From an uncultured Lachnospiraceae bacterium (GTDB lineage: Bacteria > Bacillota > Clostridia > Lachnospirales > Lachnospiraceae): a stretch of DNA of 64,000 bases. The position numbers and the translations under genes were made by a program. Below are positions 59,781-64,000 of the stretch, one piece after another. Every line of letters starts with the position of its first letter. The first letter of the stretch is position 1. Location of the stretch: NCBI GenBank assembly GCA_910578115.1, contig CAJTPO010000003.1, forward strand, positions 1 through 64,000, read 5' to 3'. The notes under the pieces are model-generated. The model was not told the DNA's origin and ran no database searches. It saw only the letters and a program-made list of their open reading frames with translations.

Positions 59781-61178
59781 TTGGCCGATCACAGAAATAA
59801 GGTAACTAAATACAGACGCCCTTTAAACCTGAATATCGGCATGCTTATTTTTGCCGCTATTTTTCTCTATATTACCGTCTATGTCTTCTTTTACTTCAAT
59901 ACAGATCACATTGTCGGGTACAACGTGCAGGAGGGGTCCTTGACCTCTAACAGTATTTATAAAGGAATTGCCCTGCGCAGGGAAGAGATCATTCCATGTT
60001 CCAAAGCCGGTTATGTGAATTACTTTACAAGGGAAGGTGAGCGGGTTGCCGTGGGGAATCTGGTCTATACGATCGATGAGACCGGGCGTCTGTCCGATTA
60101 TATCAACGCAAACGAAAGCGGGGAAAATTCCCTGTCGGACAGTGATCTTGCGGAATTGAAATCGGAGATCACTGCCTTCACAAGCCGTTTCGACCGCAGA
60201 CAGTTTACCGATGTATATAATTTTAAATACAGCGTGGAAGGTACTGTCCTGAAACTTGCCAACTATAATATTCTCGAAAATGTCAATTCGTTGAACGATG
60301 CTTCCAGTTCGGCGCTGGTCAATTACTGTTATGCTGCCAAAAGCGGCATCGTCACCTACTCTGTTGACGGTTATGAAAATTTGAAATTGGAAGATATGAC
60401 ATCCGAGCTTTTCGATCAGAAGGAATATGAGAAGAAGCATCTCGTAAACAATGAACTTCTTGCCAGCGGTGATCCGGCATACAAGCTGTCTACTGATGAG
60501 AGCTGGTCGATCGTTATTATGGTGGAAGATGAAGAGCTGGCGGAACATTTGGTGGAAGAGGAATATGTGGAAGTCAAATTCCTTAAAAATCAATATACAT
60601 CCTGGGGACAGGTGGAATCTTTTAAGAATGAGGCCGGGGATACTTTTGTGGAACTTTCCTTTACAAATTCCATGGTGACATTCTGTACGGATCGTTTTAT
60701 CGACATAGAACTTCTGTTGGAAGAGGAGAAGGGACTTAAGATTCCAAATTCCGCTATTGTCGAGAAGGAGTTTTTTATTGTTCCGAAGGAATTTGTGACA
60801 AAAGGAGGCAACAGCGATAACAGCGGCGTACTTCTCGAAACCTATGATGAGGAGGGCAATCCTTCAACGGAATTTGTAGCCACTACGATCTACGATGAGA
60901 CGGATACGGAGTATTATCTGGACGACAGTGTCCTGCACGCCGGAAACTACATCATCAAACCGGAATCTACTCAGAAGCATGCCGTCAGCAAAACAGGATC
61001 TCTTATAGGCGTATATAATATCAACAAAGGATATGCCGATTTTAAGCAGGTCAGCATTCTGTATCAAAATGAAGAATACTCCGTCGTAAAGTCCAATACG
61101 GTATATGGCCTGAATGTCTATGATCATATTGTATTGGATGCAACGCTGGTAAACGATAATGATTTCATCTACGAATAG
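59781..61178 (+). CDS. HlyD-like membrane protein of the sepF cluster
   Basis: A 465-residue protein starting at TTG 59781 with AAGGAG eight bases upstream. It has a basic N-terminus, one membrane helix (about residues 18-40) and an extracytoplasmic part with barrel-like segments such as ALRREEIIPCSKAGYVNYF, EGERVAVGNLVYTID and KIPNSAIVEKEFFIVP, resembling HlyD/membrane fusion proteins. No ABC or RND transporter gene is near. It directly precedes yggS and sepF, so a division or envelope role is possible, as inference. Confidence 0.75.
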   Translation: MADHRNKVTKYRRPLNLNIGMLIFAAIFLYITVYVFFYFNTDHIVGYNVQEGSLTSNSIYKGIALRREEIIPCSKAGYVNYFTREGERVAVGNLVYTIDETGRLSDYINANESGENSLSDSDLAELKSEITAFTSRFDRRQFTDVYNFKYSVEGTVLKLANYNILENVNSLNDASSSALVNYCYAAKSGIVTYSVDGYENLKLEDMTSELFDQKEYEKKHLVNNELLASGDPAYKLSTDESWSIVIMVEDEELAEHLVEEEYVEVKFLKNQYTSWGQVESFKNEAGDTFVELSFTNSMVTFCTDRFIDIELLLEEEKGLKIPNSAIVEKEFFIVPKEFVTKGGNSDNSGVLLETYDEEGNPSTEFVATTIYDETDTEYYLDDSVLHAGNYIIKPESTQKHAVSKTGSLIGVYNINKGYADFKQVSILYQNEEYSVVKSNTVYGLNVYDHIVLDATLVNDNDFIYE

Positions 61179-61188
61179 GAGCATTGTG

Positions 61189-61884
61189 ATGATTCGGGAT
61201 AATATAAATGCAGTAGAAGACAGGATTCAATCTGCCTGTAGCCTGAGCGGCCGTAAGCGGGAAGAAGTTAAATTGATCGCAGTCAGCAAGACAAAGCCGA
61301 TCGAAATGCTGCAGCAGGCATATGCCTGTGGCTGCCGCGATTTTGGCGAGAATAAAGTACAGGAATTGTTAGAGAAATACGATAAGATGCCGAAGGATAT
61401 CCGGTGGCATATGATCGGTCACCTGCAGCGCAATAAGGTCAAATATATTGTAGATAAGGTATATTTAATCCACAGTGTGGATTCTCTGCGTCTTGCAGAG
61501 GAAATCAGCAAAGAAGCCGTTAAAAAAGAGGTGACCGTATCAATTCTGATAGAGATCAATGTGGCGGAAGAAGCAGGTAAATTCGGAACGACTGTCAGGG
61601 AAGCAGTCTCTTTGGTGGAAGAAATTTCCAGACTGCCCAATATCGCAGTCAAAGGGCTTATGACAATAGCCCCTTATGTTGAGAATTCGGAGGAGAATAG
61701 ACTGTATTTTACCATGTTAAGACAAATAGCTGTTGACATAATTCATAAAAACATTGATAATGTTTTTATGAAGGAGCTTTCTATGGGGATGACCGGAGAT
61801 TATGAGACCGCCATCATGGAAGGAGCCACATACATAAGAATCGGAACCGGTATTTTTGGAGAGAGAGAATACACATCTGTTTAG
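61189..61884 (+). CDS. YggS family PLP homeostasis protein
   Basis: PLP-binding protein of the YggS/PROSC family, thought to balance vitamin B6 and amino acid pools, with no enzymatic activity known. The ATG at 61189 follows AGGAG and gives 231 residues; an upstream ATG overlaps the previous gene. Motifs: LIAVSKTKPIEML with the PLP lysine near residue 36, FGENKVQELLEK, WHMIGHLQRNKVKYI, SIDS-like HSVDSL, MGMTGDYETAI and RIGTGIFG. The yggS-sepF order matches ylmE-ylmF of Bacillus. Confidence 0.95.
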   Translation: MIRDNINAVEDRIQSACSLSGRKREEVKLIAVSKTKPIEMLQQAYACGCRDFGENKVQELLEKYDKMPKDIRWHMIGHLQRNKVKYIVDKVYLIHSVDSLRLAEEISKEAVKKEVTVSILIEINVAEEAGKFGTTVREAVSLVEEISRLPNIAVKGLMTIAPYVENSEENRLYFTMLRQIAVDIIHKNIDNVFMKELSMGMTGDYETAIMEGATYIRIGTGIFGEREYTSV

Positions 61885-61986
61885 AATAATTTACAGATTG
61901 AGAAAAAGACTGGATAGTGACATGTCTTATATAGAAGATACAGAAGTTATGGACATGAAGTGAATCGAAGTATCGGAGGTTTTGTT

Positions 61987-62481
61987 ATGAGTGTAATGGA
62001 TAAGTTTTTAAATGCCATGAAATTGAATGATGAAGAAGATGAATACTATGACGATTACTACGACGACGAGCCGGAACCGGTTAAGAAGCCGGCTCCGGTA
62101 AGGGACGATATTGATGCGGGCGAGGAGCGGATCGTCAGAAAGCCTACTCCGAAAGTCACGCCGATGCGTCAGACGAAGAAGATGCCGGGCAGCGGCATGG
62201 AAGTATGTGTCATTAAGCCCACTACAGTGGAGGATGCGCGGGAGATTACGGAGACTCTTTTGGCCAACCGGACGGTAGTACTCAATCTGGAAGGGCTGGA
62301 TGTGGACATTGCCCAGAGGATCATTGATTTTACATCCGGATCCTGTTTTGCGATATCCGGGAATTTACAGAAAATTTCACATTACATATTTATTATTACA
62401 CCGGCCAGCGTTGATATTTCCGGTGATTTCCAGGAAATCCTGTCCGGTTCGTTTGATGTGCCGATCAACAATGGAATCTAA
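61987..62481 (+). CDS. sepF: cell division protein SepF
   Basis: Binds FtsZ and the membrane and helps form the septum. The 164-residue product starts at ATG 61987 after GGAGG. It has a short amphipathic N-terminal helix (MSVMDKFLNAMKL), an acidic and Tyr-rich linker, and the C-terminal SepF domain with VCVIKPTTVEDAREITETL, NRTVVLNLEGLD and ISHYIFIITPASVDIS. ylmG, ylmH and divIVA, usual neighbours, do not follow; a terminator and aroB do. Confidence 0.95.
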   Translation: MSVMDKFLNAMKLNDEEDEYYDDYYDDEPEPVKKPAPVRDDIDAGEERIVRKPTPKVTPMRQTKKMPGSGMEVCVIKPTTVEDAREITETLLANRTVVLNLEGLDVDIAQRIIDFTSGSCFAISGNLQKISHYIFIITPASVDISGDFQEILSGSFDVPINNGI

Positions 62482-62500
62482 GATATATAGAGCAAAAGGG

Positions 62501-62534
62501 CTTCCTGGCATACAGTCAGGAAGTTTTTATTTTG
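62501..62534 (+). terminator. rho-independent terminator after sepF
   Basis: CTTCCTG-gcatacagt-CAGGAAG followed by TTTTTATTTT. The T-run also lies just before the aroB ribosome binding site, so some read-through may supply aroB. Confidence 0.75.
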
Positions 62535-62554
62535 AATGGAAAGGAAACAGAGAA

Positions 62555-63664
62555 ATGGCAAACCGAATGACAATCAACTACGAGAAGAAACCCTGTTATG
62601 ATATCGTTTTTACCAATAGTTTTGACCTGTTGTCAGATGAACTGCAGGCGTTTGATATTGAGAACAGGAGAGTGGCAATCATTGCCGATTCCTGTACGGA
62701 GAAGCTGTTCGGTGATGCTGTGCGCAGCATTGTGGAGGGCCATTGTCAGAAGGTGATCCTTCATTCTTTTCCGGCGGGAGAGGCCAACAAAACGCTGGAT
62801 ACGGTAAAGCAGATCTACAGAACATTGATTGAAGAATCGTTTGACCGTAAAGATTTGTTGATCGCACTGGGCGGCGGCGTTGTTGGTGATATCACAGGCT
62901 ATGCGGCGGCGACTTATCTGCGGGGTATAGATTTTATTCAGATTCCGACCACTTTGATTGCACAGTCAGACAGCAGTATCGGCGGCAAAACAGGTGTGGA
63001 CTTTGACGGTTACAAAAATATGGTCGGTGCATTTTATATGCCTAAACTGGTCTATATGAATGTATCTGTTCTGAAAGAATTGGATGACAGACAGTTTTAT
63101 GCCGGTTTTGCAGAGGTAATGAAGCATGGCCTGATCAAGGATACCCATTTCTACGAATGGCTTTTGGATCATATGTATGAGATACATGACCGGGAAGACT
63201 CGATTCTGGAAGAAATGATCATGCGCAGCTGTACCGTTAAAAAGCTTGTGGTGGAGAAAGACCCTAAAGAACAGGGTGACCGGGCACTTCTCAATTTCGG
63301 ACACACGATCGGCCATGCCATCGAAAAGGCCATGCATTTTGAGATGCTGCACGGTGAATGTATCGCACTGGGGATGGTGGCGGCTGCTTATATTTCGTGG
63401 AAGCATAACTGGCTGTCGATGGAGGAATACTATGAGGTGCGGGATATGTTTGTGCCCTTCAACCTGCCGATCAGCATTGATTCCATTGATCCGGAAGAAA
63501 TCGTAAGACTGACCAAAGCCGATAAGAAGATGGAGGCCGGCCAGATTAAGTTTGTTCTGCTCAAAAAAGTCGGCAAAGCCGTTATCGACAGGACCGTGAC
63601 GGAGGAAGATATTTTAAATGCTGTCAGGGAAATATATTTCAGTGATGAGGATGAGAAGGAATGA
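62555..63664 (+). CDS. aroB: 3-dehydroquinate synthase
   Basis: Converts DAHP to 3-dehydroquinate, step two of the shikimate pathway, with NAD and a divalent metal. The ATG at 62555 (MANRMTINYEKKPCYDI) follows AAAGGAAAC and gives 369 residues, the usual size; an open stretch upstream from 62300 overlaps sepF and is not translated. Motifs: ALGGGVVGDITGYAAATYLRG, QIPTTLIAQSDSSIGGKTG, NMVGAFY and the metal-binding NFGHTIGHAIE with HGE following. It overlaps lspA by ATGA. Confidence 0.96.
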   Translation: MANRMTINYEKKPCYDIVFTNSFDLLSDELQAFDIENRRVAIIADSCTEKLFGDAVRSIVEGHCQKVILHSFPAGEANKTLDTVKQIYRTLIEESFDRKDLLIALGGGVVGDITGYAAATYLRGIDFIQIPTTLIAQSDSSIGGKTGVDFDGYKNMVGAFYMPKLVYMNVSVLKELDDRQFYAGFAEVMKHGLIKDTHFYEWLLDHMYEIHDREDSILEEMIMRSCTVKKLVVEKDPKEQGDRALLNFGHTIGHAIEKAMHFEMLHGECIALGMVAAAYISWKHNWLSMEEYYEVRDMFVPFNLPISIDSIDPEEIVRLTKADKKMEAGQIKFVLLKKVGKAVIDRTVTEEDILNAVREIYFSDEDEKE

Positions 63665-64000
63665 GTTTAAAGAAGAAATTATATCTGCTGATGGATCTTA
63701 TAGGGATTATTGTTCTGGTCCTGTTTGACCAGTATACAAAAAATCTTGCGGTGGTTCATCTCAAGGATAAACCGGCATTTAATATTATCAACGGCGTGCT
63801 GGAACTGAATTATCTTGAAAATAAAGGAGCGGCATTCGGTATGCTGCAGAATCAGAAAGCCTTTTTTATCTTTGTGGCTTTCGTCATTCTTGGAGTAATT
63901 GGATATGTCCTGTATAAAATGCCCGACGATAAAAAGTATCGGATACTGCATGCATTGCTGAGTCTGATTGCAGCAGGCGCTATCGGTAACATGATCGATC
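63661..64000 (+). CDS. lspA: lipoprotein signal peptidase (3' end cut by window edge)
   Basis: Aspartic membrane protease that cleaves signal peptides of lipid-modified prolipoproteins. The first 113 codons are in the window. The protein begins MSLKKKLYLLMDLIGI with a first membrane helix, FDQYTKNL, a loop with ELNYLENKGAAFGML, a second helix, and the third helix ending GAIGNMID, which contains the first catalytic Asp. The second Asp lies beyond the edge. The start overlaps the aroB stop by ATGA. Its substrates in this window include the two predicted lipoproteins at 4.8 and 58.1 kb. Confidence 0.93.
   Translation, partial: MSLKKKLYLLMDLIGIIVLVLFDQYTKNLAVVHLKDKPAFNIINGVLELNYLENKGAAFGMLQNQKAFFIFVAFVILGVIGYVLYKMPDDKKYRILHALLSLIAAGAIGNMID

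Overview
The window looks like a chromosomal core segment from a spore-forming member of the Clostridia (Bacillota), most likely Lachnospiraceae. Pointers are a GerW (YtfJ) sporulation protein next to a DUF2953 protein, the MreBCD-PBP2-MinCDE-RodA cluster, YloU/FakA near RecG, zinc-type ribosomal protein L28, a DUF4854-like lipoprotein and strong GGAGG ribosome binding sites with frequent GTG/TTG starts. The family placement is inference from gene content. No phage, insertion sequence, CRISPR array, rRNA or tRNA was seen.

Left part (1-16.4 kb): chorismate synthase (minus strand, cut by the window edge), a VanY-like peptidase, tgt, yajC, a lipoprotein gene interrupted by an in-frame TAG, then amino-acid biosynthesis: leuB, a membrane glycosyltransferase-like protein, ilvD, ilvB, an L,D-transpeptidase, serC and serA. 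The intergenic gaps here are unusually rich in structured repeats: a hairpin plus GGAGG module in four places and a roughly 200-nt branched palindromic element upstream of leuB.

Middle (16.4-39 kb): a DUF1015 protein coupled to glycogen branching enzyme (with an unusual coiled-coil tail), an MscS channel, zapA, a U32 peptidase-family protein, a SEDS protein/PBP pair, a NUDIX hydrolase, the DUF2953-gerW pair, a 46-residue membrane protein, a J-domain-like protein, a GH42 beta-galactosidase, rpmB (minus strand), the YloU-FakA pair, a HIT protein, recG and a DegV protein. A 48-bp tandem repeat precedes miaB.

Right part (39.5-64 kb): tRNA modification and mismatch repair (miaB, mutS, mutL, miaA), a methionine gamma-lyase-family PLP enzyme, a DUF4321 protein, radC, then the morphogenesis and division-site cluster mreB-mreC-mreD-PBP2-minC-minD-minE-rodA, mgsA, a lipoprotein D,D-carboxypeptidase, a small P-loop protein, a HlyD-like protein, a YggS-family protein, sepF, aroB and the start of lspA. 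Many genes overlap by ATGA or similar, so most of this part reads as long operons joining lateral wall synthesis (Mre/RodA/PBP2) to septum placement (Min, SepF).

No obvious new multi-gene system was found. The best candidates for something undescribed are the two intergenic structured repeat families, the amber-interrupted lipoprotein, the MreB with an altered ATPase site and the branching enzyme tail.
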